Source: DATIRA01 sp963766505 (lineage in GTDB: Bacteria; Pseudomonadota; Gammaproteobacteria; Steroidobacterales; Steroidobacteraceae). Taken from it: DNA of 64,000 nt. Position 1 is the first letter of the stretch, and each line of letters begins with the position of its first letter. The stretch spans positions 806,001-870,000 of the forward strand of contig CAVYAL010000005.1 of NCBI GenBank assembly GCA_963766505.1, written 5' to 3'. The position numbers were made by a program, and so were the translations under genes. The notes beneath the pieces were generated by a model. That model searched no databases. It had not been told where the DNA came from and saw only the letters and a list, made by a program, of their open reading frames with translations. Positions 42,423 to 50,518 of this stretch are shown one piece after another.

Positions 42423-42908
42423 ATGACTGCAACCAGGGGAACCGCTGACCTGTGCGATGAGTTCGCCGAGCGCCTGCGGGTCTGCGAGCCGATCTTCCAC
42501 ATCTACGGCGGGCGCCACGCCTTCGGTGGCCCGATCAGCACCGTGCGCTGCTTCGAAGACAATTCCTTCGTCAAGGAGGCGGTCGAGAGCCCCGGCAACG
42601 GCCGCGTGCTGGTCGTCGATGGCGGTGGCTCGAAGCGACGCGCTCTGTTCGGTGACAAGCTCGGCAGTGCTGCAGTCAGTAACGGCTGGGCCGGAGTCAT
42701 CATCCACGGCTGCATCCGCGATTCCGCCGAGCTCGGCCGGATGGACCTCGGCCTGCGTGCCCTCGGCACGATGCCGCTGCGCAGCGAAAAGCGCGGCGAG
42801 GGCGCGCGCGACGTGCCGATCCGGTTCGCAGGAGTGACGTTCCGTCCGGGGGACTTCGTCTATGCGGATGAAGACGGCATCGTCGTTTCGGACCAACCCA
42901 TAACCTGA
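42423..42908 (+). CDS. RraA-family protein (RNase E regulator or HMG aldolase/oxaloacetate decarboxylase)
   Basis: The 161-residue protein matches RraA along its whole length: TADLCDEFAERLRVCEP, FGGPISTVRCFEDNSFVKEAVE, VLVVDGGGSKRRALFGDKLG and GWAGVIIHGCIRDSAEL. E. coli RraA inhibits RNase E; others carry HMG/CHA aldolase and oxaloacetate decarboxylase activity, for which the G-D-x(20)-R-D motif region is needed, and here G-D-K-L-G...C-I-R-D is present. The two activities cannot be told apart from sequence. yggX follows 16 bases later. Confidence 0.9.
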   Translation: MTATRGTADLCDEFAERLRVCEPIFHIYGGRHAFGGPISTVRCFEDNSFVKEAVESPGNGRVLVVDGGGSKRRALFGDKLGSAAVSNGWAGVIIHGCIRDSAELGRMDLGLRALGTMPLRSEKRGEGARDVPIRFAGVTFRPGDFVYADEDGIVVSDQPIT

Positions 42909-42924
42909 CGAGCGGGGAGACCTG

Positions 42925-43206
42925 ATGAGCCGCAAAGTCCACTGCAGCTACCTCGGGCGCGAGGCCGAGGGGCTCGAGCGAATTCCGTATCCGGGCGAAC
43001 TCGGCAAGCGCATCTACGAGAATATTTCCAGCGAAGCCTGGCAGGCCTGGCTGCGCCATCAGACCATGCTGATCAACGAGTACCGGCTTTCTGCCATCGA
43101 CCCGAAGGCCCGCGAGTTCCTGGTCGAGGAGATGGAGAAATTCCTGTTCGGCGGCGGAGCCGCGGCGCCGGAGGGCTACGTCGCGCCGGATTCCGGACCG
43201 GGCTGA
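42925..43206 (+). CDS. yggX: YggX-type oxidative damage protection / Fe(II) trafficking protein
   Basis: The 93-residue protein has the YggX core: SRKVHCSYLGREAEGLE with the conserved Cys, PYPGELGKRIYENISSEAWQAWLRHQTMLINEYRL and a C-terminal part that is more variable. YggX protects labile iron-sulfur clusters. In many relatives yggX follows mutY; here mutY is 1.2 kb away on the opposite strand. Its end overlaps the DUF423 gene (31 bases, convergent). Confidence 0.93.
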   Translation: MSRKVHCSYLGREAEGLERIPYPGELGKRIYENISSEAWQAWLRHQTMLINEYRLSAIDPKAREFLVEEMEKFLFGGGAAAPEGYVAPDSGPG

Positions 43207-43607
43207 GCTGCCCCGACCGCGTGGCGCGCCAGCAGCAGCCAGGCCGCCATGAACGACAGGCCGCCGATCGGCGTGATCGCGCCCAGCCAGCGCGGTGCCC
43301 CGGCCGTCATCAGGTAGATGCTCCCGGCGAACACCGCGATACCGGCCAGCATCAGGCGGGCCGACCAGCGCAGGGCAGCAGACTCGCGGGTGACCTGGCC
43401 GATGACTCCGACCAGGACCAGACCGAGCGCATGCAGGAAATGATAGAGCACGCCGGTGCGGTAGCTGGCGAGCCTCTGCGCAGACACACGACCCTCGAGC
43501 CCATGGGCTCCGAACGCGCCCAGCGCCACGGCGAGGAAAAGCAGGACTGACCCGGCGACGAGGCAGCGTCGCGCCAGCGGTCGCAGCGGGCCCGTCGCTT
43601 CAACCAT
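43176..43607 (-). CDS. DUF423 membrane protein
   Basis: The 143-residue protein has four hydrophobic segments. LAVALGAFGAHGLEG, YRTGVLYHFLHALGLVLVG and LMLAGIAVFAGSIYLM are the DUF423 (YwdK) signature. The function is unknown. Its start overlaps the end of the upstream hydrolase gene by eight bases, so the two are coupled. Confidence 0.92.
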   Translation of the reverse strand: MVEATGPLRPLARRCLVAGSVLLFLAVALGAFGAHGLEGRVSAQRLASYRTGVLYHFLHALGLVLVGVIGQVTRESAALRWSARLMLAGIAVFAGSIYLMTAGAPRWLGAITPIGGLSFMAAWLLLARHAVGAAQPGPESGAT

Positions 43608-44313
43608 GCAGGCCCGTGTCCTTGCGCCCTGCCGCAGGCTCGGCGCACAGCCTGTGCGCGAACCAGTCGGCGGCGAGCCCTGCGACTTCCTCGAGCGCTC
43701 CCGGTTCCTCGAAGAGGTGCGTCGCTCGCGCCACGATGCGCAGCTCGCTCGGGCCGCCCAGTCTCTCGGCCGCGGACTGGTTCAGCTCCAGCACGACCTC
43801 GTCCTGTTCACCGACGATCAGCAACACCGGGCAAGTCACCCGGGGCAGCGCCTCGCCCGCGAGGTCGGGACGCCCTCCCCTCGAGACGACGGTCGCCACT
43901 GCCTGCGGCCTCTCGGCGGCCGCGATCAGCGCCGCGGCGGCGCCGGTGCTCGAGCCGAACAGCCCCAGCCTGCACGAGGCGGTGGTGGACTGCCGGCCGA
44001 GCCAGTCGAGCGTGGCCACGACTCTGGAGGCGAGCATCGGTATGTCGAACCGCAACCTGGCCGTGACGGCGTCTTCCGCTTCCTCCCGCTCCGTCAGCAG
44101 GTCCATCAGCAGCGTACCGAGGCCGCGGGCCTGGAGCTGGGAGGCGACGTAACGATTGCGACGGCTGTAGCGGCTGCTGCCGCTGCCATGAGCGAACACG
44201 ACCATCCCTGCGCCGTTGCGCGGCGGCATCATGCTGCCCTGGAGCAATCGACCACCCGCATCGACTGGAATGTCGATCTCCCGCAGGCCTGGCTGTTCAG
44301 TCGTGGCTTGCAT
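43600..44313 (-). CDS. Dienelactone-hydrolase-like alpha/beta hydrolase
   Basis: The 237-residue protein has the oxyanion-side FAHGSGSSRYSRRNRYVA, the nucleophile in GLFGSSTGAAAAL (G-x-S-x-G with Ser), the acid in VGEQDEVV and a His in ATHLFEE, as in the erythromycin-esterase/phosphoribosyl-like hydrolases with G-S-S-x-S-R motifs. GGAGGG at 44316-44321 fixes ATG 44313. The substrate is unknown. Confidence 0.8.
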   Translation of the reverse strand: MQATTEQPGLREIDIPVDAGGRLLQGSMMPPRNGAGMVVFAHGSGSSRYSRRNRYVASQLQARGLGTLLMDLLTEREEAEDAVTARLRFDIPMLASRVVATLDWLGRQSTTASCRLGLFGSSTGAAAALIAAAERPQAVATVVSRGGRPDLAGEALPRVTCPVLLIVGEQDEVVLELNQSAAERLGGPSELRIVARATHLFEEPGALEEVAGLAADWFAHRLCAEPAAGRKDTGLHG

Positions 44314-44411
44314 CGTCCCTCCTGGCGAACCGCGTCGGGCACCCATGCATCGACGCAGCTGCCATGGTAAACACAGGCTGGCCCAGCTGCTGGAGGACAC
44401 GTTGGAGCGGG

Positions 44412-45506
44412 CTAGCTCGAGCGGCTCCTCGTGCGCCTCGATGGGGACTGGTCTGCACCGACGGCGCGCCCGATCAGCTGGCTGATCGGCTTCGCCAGGC
44501 CCACCCGCGCCGGCTTCTCCGCGTCGTACCAGCGGTAGCGGTCGTCGTCACGCAGCTCGCTCGACTTGCCGAGGCAGTTCAGCTGCAGCGGAAGCATCTC
44601 GTAGTCGAAGTGACTGAAAGCGTGCCGGAGCGGCTCGCCAGGCTGTGCCCGGCCCGCACCGGAGAGCTGCTCGCGGCACCACTGGTCCGCGTGCGCACGC
44701 GTCGGAAACTCCGGCAAGCCCCACATGCCGCCCCAGATGCCCGACGGCGGCCGGCGCTCGAGCAGCACCTTGTGCCTGCCGCGCATCACGACTACGACCC
44801 AGGCCCGGCGCGTCGGGCGCTGGCTTCTCGGCCTGGGCGAGGGCAGGCGGTCTTGCAGGTTGCGGATCCTGGCCACGCAACCCTCGCTCAACGGACAGAG
44901 CAGGCACGCCGGATTGGCCCGGCTGCAGACGGTCGCGCCGAGGTCCATCACCGCCTGGGTGTAGGCGCCGACCGCTGCCCGGGGCGTGCAGGCCTCCGAC
45001 AGCGACCACAGCCGCTTTTCGACCAAGGCCTCGCCTGGATAGCCCTCCACCCCGAAGCAGCGGGCCAGCACGCGCTTGACGTTCCCGTCCAGGATCGGGT
45101 GGCGCTGGCCCGAGGACAGCGCGAGGATCGCGCCCGCCGTCGATCGGCCCACTCCTGGCAGTCGCATCACCTCGTCCGGCGATTGCGGGAACTCGCCGCC
45201 GAATTCGGACTCGATCAGCCGGGCCGAGCGATGCAGGTTGCGCGCCCTCGCGTAGTAGCCGAGGCCGGACCACAGGTGCAGCACCTCGTCGAGCGACGCG
45301 GCCGCGAGCGCGCCGACATCCGGAAAACGCTGCAGGAATTTCTCGTAATAGGGGATGACTGTCGCGACCTGCGTCTGCTGCAGCATGATCTCCGACACCC
45401 AGACCCGGTAAGGCGTCGGCTCGAGCTGCCACGGCAGGTCCTTGCGGCCCTCGACTGCGAACCACTCGAGCAGCCGGTCCGCGAAGTCGCCCGGGCTCAG
45501 CTGCAT
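44412..45506 (-). CDS. mutY: A/G-specific adenine glycosylase
   Basis: The 364-residue repair enzyme removes adenine mispaired with 8-oxoguanine. The catalytic Glu is in VSEIMLQQTQVATVIPYYEKFL, the HhH is LPGVGRSTAGAILA, the catalytic Asp is in PILDGNVKRVLAR, the iron-sulfur cluster is C-x6-C-x2-C-x5-C (CSRANPACLLCPLSEGC) and the C-terminal NUDIX-like domain follows. Start ATG 45506 overlaps the upstream disrupted gene by ten bases. Confidence 0.95.
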   Translation of the reverse strand: MQLSPGDFADRLLEWFAVEGRKDLPWQLEPTPYRVWVSEIMLQQTQVATVIPYYEKFLQRFPDVGALAAASLDEVLHLWSGLGYYARARNLHRSARLIESEFGGEFPQSPDEVMRLPGVGRSTAGAILALSSGQRHPILDGNVKRVLARCFGVEGYPGEALVEKRLWSLSEACTPRAAVGAYTQAVMDLGATVCSRANPACLLCPLSEGCVARIRNLQDRLPSPRPRSQRPTRRAWVVVVMRGRHKVLLERRPPSGIWGGMWGLPEFPTRAHADQWCREQLSGAGRAQPGEPLRHAFSHFDYEMLPLQLNCLGKSSELRDDDRYRWYDAEKPARVGLAKPISQLIGRAVGADQSPSRRTRSRSS

Positions 45507-47325
45507 TCGATCGAGGCCTGGGCCCCGGCCCGGCAACCGTCCGGATAGCCGTACTGCTTCCAGTAGTCGACCAGCACGCCGACGCGATCGACCAGCTCCG
45601 TAAAACGCGGATCGCGTCGCATCGCCGCGCCTTCCGGGCTCCAGGCGAGGTTCAGGTCGAACTTCCGCATCCATGCCTCGGGATCCTCGTCCAGTGTGTC
45701 GAACAGTATTTCGAACACGACGTCGAGCTGCTCGAGCTGGAGATAGGAGTCGACCATCTGGACCTGCTCGGAGATGTCCGGGTCCAGCGCGCGCATGCCC
45801 TCGACCATCGCCGGCCGCAGCGCGGGGTCCCGCACGGCCGCCAGCCAGCCCGGTATTTCCGTCTTGATCTGCGGCGGAAGATGCTCCTGCGCGAGCAGCA
45901 GCTGCTCGGCTTTCTCCCATTCGCCCCGACGCAGCGCCACGGCGCCTTCCAGGCCCGTGCCCTTCGTGCCGAGTCCCAGTTCACCGGCGAGCCTCGTGTA
46001 GCGCAGCGCCTGCTCATCGTTGCCCTTGACGAAATAAGCGTTCGCCAGGTTGGCCGCGATGATCGGCGAACTCGGATCCAGCTCCTGCGCGAGCCGGGCC
46101 TGTGCGAGCGCCGCGTCGAGTCGCCCGACCCGGGTGAGCAGGATCGAGTACCAGTGGTGCGGCGTGGCTTCGTTCGGCTCGAGCGAGACCGCAAAGAAGA
46201 AGCCGGCCTCCGCATCGAGCAGGTCGCCCCGCTCGGCGTTGATCTCGGCCAGCACCGCGTGGGCCTCGCCGAGGTTCGGATCGATCGCGAGTGCCTGCCG
46301 CGCGGAGGTCTCCGCGAGCCGGTGGTACTGCTCCGTGTCCTTGCTCTTCTCGTCCTTGATGTAGCCTGGCAGCACGACGTAGGCCGATGCCAGCGCCGCG
46401 TGGGCGCGGGCGAATGCCGGATCCCGGCCCGAGCGCAGACTGGTACAGCTCGATCGCGCGGCGGATGTTTTCCTCGCCGCGACGCTTCCAGATCGCACGT
46501 CCCTGCAGGTAGAGCTCATAGGCCTCGACGTTCTGTGTCGGCGCCTTGTCGCGCTGCGCCACCTGCTGTTGTTCCGGGGCCAGCTCGAGGCGCAGCTCCT
46601 GGACGATGGCCTGCGCAATCTCGTCCTGCACCTCGAAGATGTCCTCGAGCTGGCGGTCGTAGGTTTCCGACCACAGGTGGAAGCCCGTCTCGGTGTCGAC
46701 CAGCTGTGCCGTGATCCGGACGGTCGCCCCCGCCTGGCGCACGCTGCCCTCGAGCACCGTCTGCACCCCGAGTTCCCGGCCGACCTCGCGGATGTCGAGG
46801 TTCCGTCCCTTGTAGGCGAACGACGAAGTGCGGGAGGCGACCTGCAGCCCCGGGCACGCGGGCCAGCAGGTTCAGCAGCTCCTCCGACATGCCGTCGCTG
46901 AAGTAATCACGCGCCGGGTCGCCGCTCATGTTCGTGAAAGGCAGCACCGCGATCGAGTCGCGCAGCTGCACGGCATGGGCACGCCCCAGACCCCGCTCGT
47001 AGAGCACATAGCCGAGCAGCCCCATGCACAGCAGCACGACGGCCGCATAGGCCACGCGCAGCTTGATCCGGTCCGAGACGGGCGTATCGCGCAGCTGCTC
47101 CGTGCGCTCGATACCTTCCGGACCGACATCGAATATCCAGGCCAGCACCATCGAGATCGGGAAGCCGACCAGCAGGAACACGACCACGAACGTGATCGTC
47201 CACTCCGGAAGATGCAGGGCCGGGAACACGACCGAGGACGCCTCGGTGACGGCCCAGGCGATGGCCCCGTACGCGATTGCCACCTTTCCGACGCGCCGGC
47301 GCTTCAGTTCCCCGAGAAAAGCCAT
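45497..47325 (-). pseudogene. TolB/FlgO-like membrane protein with TPR repeats, two frameshifts
   Basis: Three consecutive frames encode parts of one protein of about 609 residues. Part 1 (from ATG 47325) has two membrane spans and the TolB-like start LRDSIAVLPFTNMSGDP...FSDGMSEELLNLLARVPG. Part 2 continues QTVLEGSVRQAG...LWSETYDRQLEDIF. Part 3 is a TPR domain (DPAFARAHAALASAYVVLPG to the end). The breaks lie near 46848-46851 (one extra C in CCCC) and near 46437-46445. Total length is two over a multiple of three, so both are net +1. Intact homologues are common in Xanthomonadales-type genomes; some carry sensor functions, but no role is proven. Confidence 0.85.
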
Positions 47326-47468
47326 GGACACCCCGACTCGTGGACCCGCCCGGGCACGCCGCCTGCCGCGTGCCACCGTTGAGTTTCTGACAACGGCTGG
47401 AGGCTTGACGTTCCCGGTAACGCCCTATTCTCCATGAATCTGCTGCCGGCGCGAGGCCCGCGGCTCCG

Positions 47469-48392
47469 TCAGCGGCGGCAGACGTCCACGTCTCCGTTCA
47501 GCGTCTTGATCCTCACGCGGCCGGTGCCCTGGCCCTCGCGAAAGCGCAATTCCCGTCCTGGGGCGTACTCACTGGTCCGCACGGGCTTGGGCCCGAAGCA
47601 GTTACGGATGTCCCCGTTGAAGGTCGAGACGTCGAACTCGGCGTTGACCGGGCCGTCGAAATCGACGCGGATGTCGCCGCTGATGGCCTCGACGTCGATC
47701 CTGGCGTCCGTGGTCAGCTGAGCGCTCATGCTCATGTCGCCGCTGGTGGAGCGCAGCCGGGAGCGACTGACCGCGCCGAGCTGCAACCGGAAATCCCCGC
47801 TGACCGTGTTGGCATTGACTTCGCCCGCGACTCGGTCGACCGTCGCGTCGCCGCTGACGGTCGTCAGCGTCAGCAGCGCCGGCGCGCCGCTGCCCCGGAT
47901 CTCGACGTCGCCGCTGACTGTCTTGCATTCGACGTCCTCGGCAGCCGACTCGGTCTCGATGTTCGCACTCACCGTCTGCAGCCGCTGCGACCCCTGGACG
48001 CCGCGCACCTGCACGTCCGCGCTGACCGTATTGACCGCGATGCTGCTGCCCGACGGCACGCGGATCACGAGTTCCGAGCTCTCCACGTTGCGGGATTTCT
48101 TCGGCAGGATCACGCGCACGTGGGTGACCTTCCCCGACGTTTCGAACTCGAGGCGCTCGGCGCCCTTGCCGAGTTCGCCCGTCACCTCGACCTCGCGCCG
48201 GTCCCAGCCCGAGATGCTCACGCTGCCCGCCGTGTTGGAGACCTCCACGTGACCCGCAGGCTCGGCCGGGCGTCGCTCGTTCAGCGGCGTGCCCGCCAGT
48301 GCGGCGGACGACGCGAGAAACATCAAACCCAGCAGCCCGGCAAGTGCCGGCCGGCCGCCGAGATTGCCGGGTATGCGCAACAACAGGCTCAT
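47469..48392 (-). CDS. DUF4097 beta-helix protein (putative adhesin-like), exported
   Basis: The 307-residue protein has a signal peptide (1-33) and then about ten strand repeats of the type VEVSNTAGSVSI / TVSGDVEIRG / TVSGDATV / TFNGDIRN, the DUF4097 parallel beta-helix. It ends LNGDVDVCRR. These proteins often sit beside ECF sigma modules and may sense or shield the envelope; the function is unknown. The start overlaps the anti-sigma stop as ATGA. Confidence 0.87.
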   Translation of the reverse strand: MSLLLRIPGNLGGRPALAGLLGLMFLASSAALAGTPLNERRPAEPAGHVEVSNTAGSVSISGWDRREVEVTGELGKGAERLEFETSGKVTHVRVILPKKSRNVESSELVIRVPSGSSIAVNTVSADVQVRGVQGSQRLQTVSANIETESAAEDVECKTVSGDVEIRGSGAPALLTLTTVSGDATVDRVAGEVNANTVSGDFRLQLGAVSRSRLRSTSGDMSMSAQLTTDARIDVEAISGDIRVDFDGPVNAEFDVSTFNGDIRNCFGPKPVRTSEYAPGRELRFREGQGTGRVRIKTLNGDVDVCRR

Positions 48393-48976
48393 AATCTGAT
48401 CCTCGTGGATTCTGTCTGGTTAATCGTTCCGTTCAGGCGGGTCAGCTGGTTGACGTTCGCCATCACGCCAAGCTCCGCCTGGTAGGCATTGAGCAGCAGT
48501 TCCTCCAGCAGCGGGTCGCCCGGCTGCAGCGCCAGCGCCGCGTTGATCTCGGCAGTGGCCCGCTGCATTTCCGCCAGGTTCGCCTCGAGCTTGCTGCGGG
48601 CCGAGGCCGGCATCGCGTCGATGCGCTGTGCGAGCATCTCGGCGAGCTGCTCTTTCGCGACGAGATATTCCGGGTCCAGTGCATGGCCCGGCCCGAACGC
48701 GGCGGGCATGACCGCTGGCCCCGCAACGCTGGCGGGCGCTTCGGCCACCACGGGCCCGCGCGGCTTCACCAGCTGCAGCGTCACGATCGACGATGCGGCG
48801 ACCAGCAGCACTGCCGCAGCAGCCTGCCAGGCCCAGCGCCTCACGCGCCGCCCGGGTGCGGGCTCCAGGCGCGCTGCGATACCCGGCCAGAGATCCCGTG
48901 CCGGCTCGATGCTCTGCGGCAGCCCGCCGAGGTCCTGGTCCAGGCGCCGCTCGTCTTCGCTCGTTCGAGGATCCAT
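48389..48976 (-). CDS. Putative membrane anti-sigma factor
   Basis: The 195-residue protein has a cytosolic N terminus (about 1-45), one membrane span (about 49-70) and a periplasmic helical part with EMLAQRIDAMPASARSKLEANLAEM. The position between the sigma gene and DUF4097, the single span and the cytosolic head suggest an anti-sigma factor. There is no H-x3-C-x2-C zinc motif, unlike the 29.8 kb pair. AGGAGGAG precedes ATG 48976; GTG 48982 is the other start. Confidence 0.7.
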   Translation of the reverse strand: MDPRTSEDERRLDQDLGGLPQSIEPARDLWPGIAARLEPAPGRRVRRWAWQAAAAVLLVAASSIVTLQLVKPRGPVVAEAPASVAGPAVMPAAFGPGHALDPEYLVAKEQLAEMLAQRIDAMPASARSKLEANLAEMQRATAEINAALALQPGDPLLEELLLNAYQAELGVMANVNQLTRLNGTINQTESTRIRL

Positions 48977-48978
48977 GG

Positions 48979-49560
48979 TCACTCCTCCTGTCCACCCAGG
49001 CGCTGGCGGAGCAGCTTCCGGGCACGGTGCAACTGCGCCTTGCAGGTTCCCACCGCGACTCCGAGCATCGCCGAAGTCTCCTCGTGCGAATATCCGTACA
49101 CGCCTGCCAGCACCAGCACGTGGCGGGCTCCCGGCGGCAAGGCGGCGATCGCCGTCTCGAGGTCCCGGGTCGATCCGGGCTCGCCGGTCGTTTCGTCCTG
49201 CAGCACGTCACTGAGCTGCTGCTCGATGGTGCCGGTGTCGCCCAGCAGTTCACTGCGGCGACGCGCCTGGCCCAGCACGGCGTTGACCGCGATCCGGTGC
49301 AGCCAGGTGCTGAAGCTGCTGCGGGCCTCGAACCGTGACAGGTTCCGCCAGGCCTGCACGAAGGTCTCCTGGGTGAGATCCTCGGCCAGTGCATGGTCCG
49401 CAGTCATGCGCAGGCACAGGCCGTAGACCCGCCCCACATGCTCGCGGTACAGGTCCTCGAAGGCCGCGGTCGAGCCTTGCACGGCGGCCTCGACCCGGCC
49501 AAGGTCCCGCGCCTTTCGCTGAGCCTTTTCGAACTCACTATCGCCACCTCGATCGAGCAA
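48979..49560 (-). CDS. ECF-type RNA polymerase sigma factor (second module)
   Basis: The 193-residue protein has region 2 (about 30-95: FEDLYREHVGRVYGLCLRMTADHALAEDLTQETFVQAWRNL, then STWLHRIAVNAV) and region 4 (about 135-185: LPPGARHVLVLAGVYGYSHEETSAMLGVAVGTCKAQLHRARKLL). It is of the RpoE-like type. The gene heads a three-gene operon with a likely anti-sigma factor and DUF4097. No copy of the TGCAACC/CGTATAA elements seen at 29.2 kb lies upstream, so the two sigma factors probably see different promoters. Confidence 0.92.
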   Translation of the reverse strand: MLDRGGDSEFEKAQRKARDLGRVEAAVQGSTAAFEDLYREHVGRVYGLCLRMTADHALAEDLTQETFVQAWRNLSRFEARSSFSTWLHRIAVNAVLGQARRRSELLGDTGTIEQQLSDVLQDETTGEPGSTRDLETAIAALPPGARHVLVLAGVYGYSHEETSAMLGVAVGTCKAQLHRARKLLRQRLGGQEE

Positions 49561-49696
49561 CAGGCACCTCGAAGCATTCCCCGGCCATGCCGGCAGCCCA
49601 TCCTACACAGCCACGGATGCGGCCAGCGCCGGGTTCATGCCTTCGCACTGACAGTAAGATGCAGCGACCGGCGCCAGGGTTTGAGAGGGAGTGCAG

Positions 49697-50491
49697 ATGA
49701 GCGATGCAGTGCGTGTCGAGCGCAATGGTCACGTGGCCACGGTGATCCTCTCGCGGCCCGGCCGGCGCAACGCTGTCGATCCCGCGACGGCCCAGGCGCT
49801 GGTCCAGGCCTTCCTGGGCCTGGAGGACGACCCGGAGGTCCTCGCAACTGTGCTGTGGGGCGAAGGAGGGAATTTCTGCGCCGGAGCGGACCTTGCCGCG
49901 GTCCGGGCCGGATGGGATCCCCGGAGGCTGCGTCCGCCCAGCGGCGATCCGCATGACGCCCTCGGCCCGATGGGCCCGACGCGGCTGCAGCTCAAGAAGC
50001 CGGTGATCGCGGCCGTGTCCGGCTACGCGGTGGCCGGTGGCCTGGAGCTCGCGCTGTGGTGCGACCTGCGCGTGGCCGAGGAAACGGCTGTGTTCGGCGT
50101 CTTCTGCCGCCGCTTCGGCGTTCCACTGATCGATGGCGGCACGCTCCGCCTGCCACGCCTGATCGGCCAGAGCCGGGCCATGGACCTCGTGCTCACCGGC
50201 CGGCCGGTGGATGCGCGGGAAGCGTTCTCCATCGGGCTCGCCAACCGGGTGGTCGCAGCGGGCGATGCGCGGCCCGCGGCCGAGTCGCTCGCGGCCGAGA
50301 TCGCCGCCTTCCCGCAGCGCTGCCTGAGGGCGGACCGCGAATCGCTGCTCGCGCAATGGAGTCTCGACACGACGCAGGCACTGTCAGGGGAGTTCGACCG
50401 CGGTCTCGGAGTGCTGCAGAGCGGCGAGTCCACGGCGGGCGCCGGCCGCTTCCTCGCCGGCGCCGGGCGCGGCGGCCGCCCGGCAAGCTGA
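49697..50491 (+). CDS. Enoyl-CoA hydratase/isomerase (crotonase) family protein
   Basis: The 264-residue protein has the crotonase oxyanion regions: GEGGNFCAGADLAAV and VSGYAVAGGLELALWCDLRVAEE, then FGVPLIDGGTLRLPRLIG. The usual catalytic glutamates of hydratases (at the 144/164 positions) are not clearly both present (GVPLID, GGTLRL), so another crotonase reaction is possible. GAGAGGGAG precedes ATG 49697. It stands alone between the ECF module and the oxidoreductase cluster. Confidence 0.85.
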   Translation: MSDAVRVERNGHVATVILSRPGRRNAVDPATAQALVQAFLGLEDDPEVLATVLWGEGGNFCAGADLAAVRAGWDPRRLRPPSGDPHDALGPMGPTRLQLKKPVIAAVSGYAVAGGLELALWCDLRVAEETAVFGVFCRRFGVPLIDGGTLRLPRLIGQSRAMDLVLTGRPVDAREAFSIGLANRVVAAGDARPAAESLAAEIAAFPQRCLRADRESLLAQWSLDTTQALSGEFDRGLGVLQSGESTAGAGRFLAGAGRGGRPAS

Positions 50492-50518
50492 AGCCACCCC
50501 GGCCCGCGCCAGGACCGG

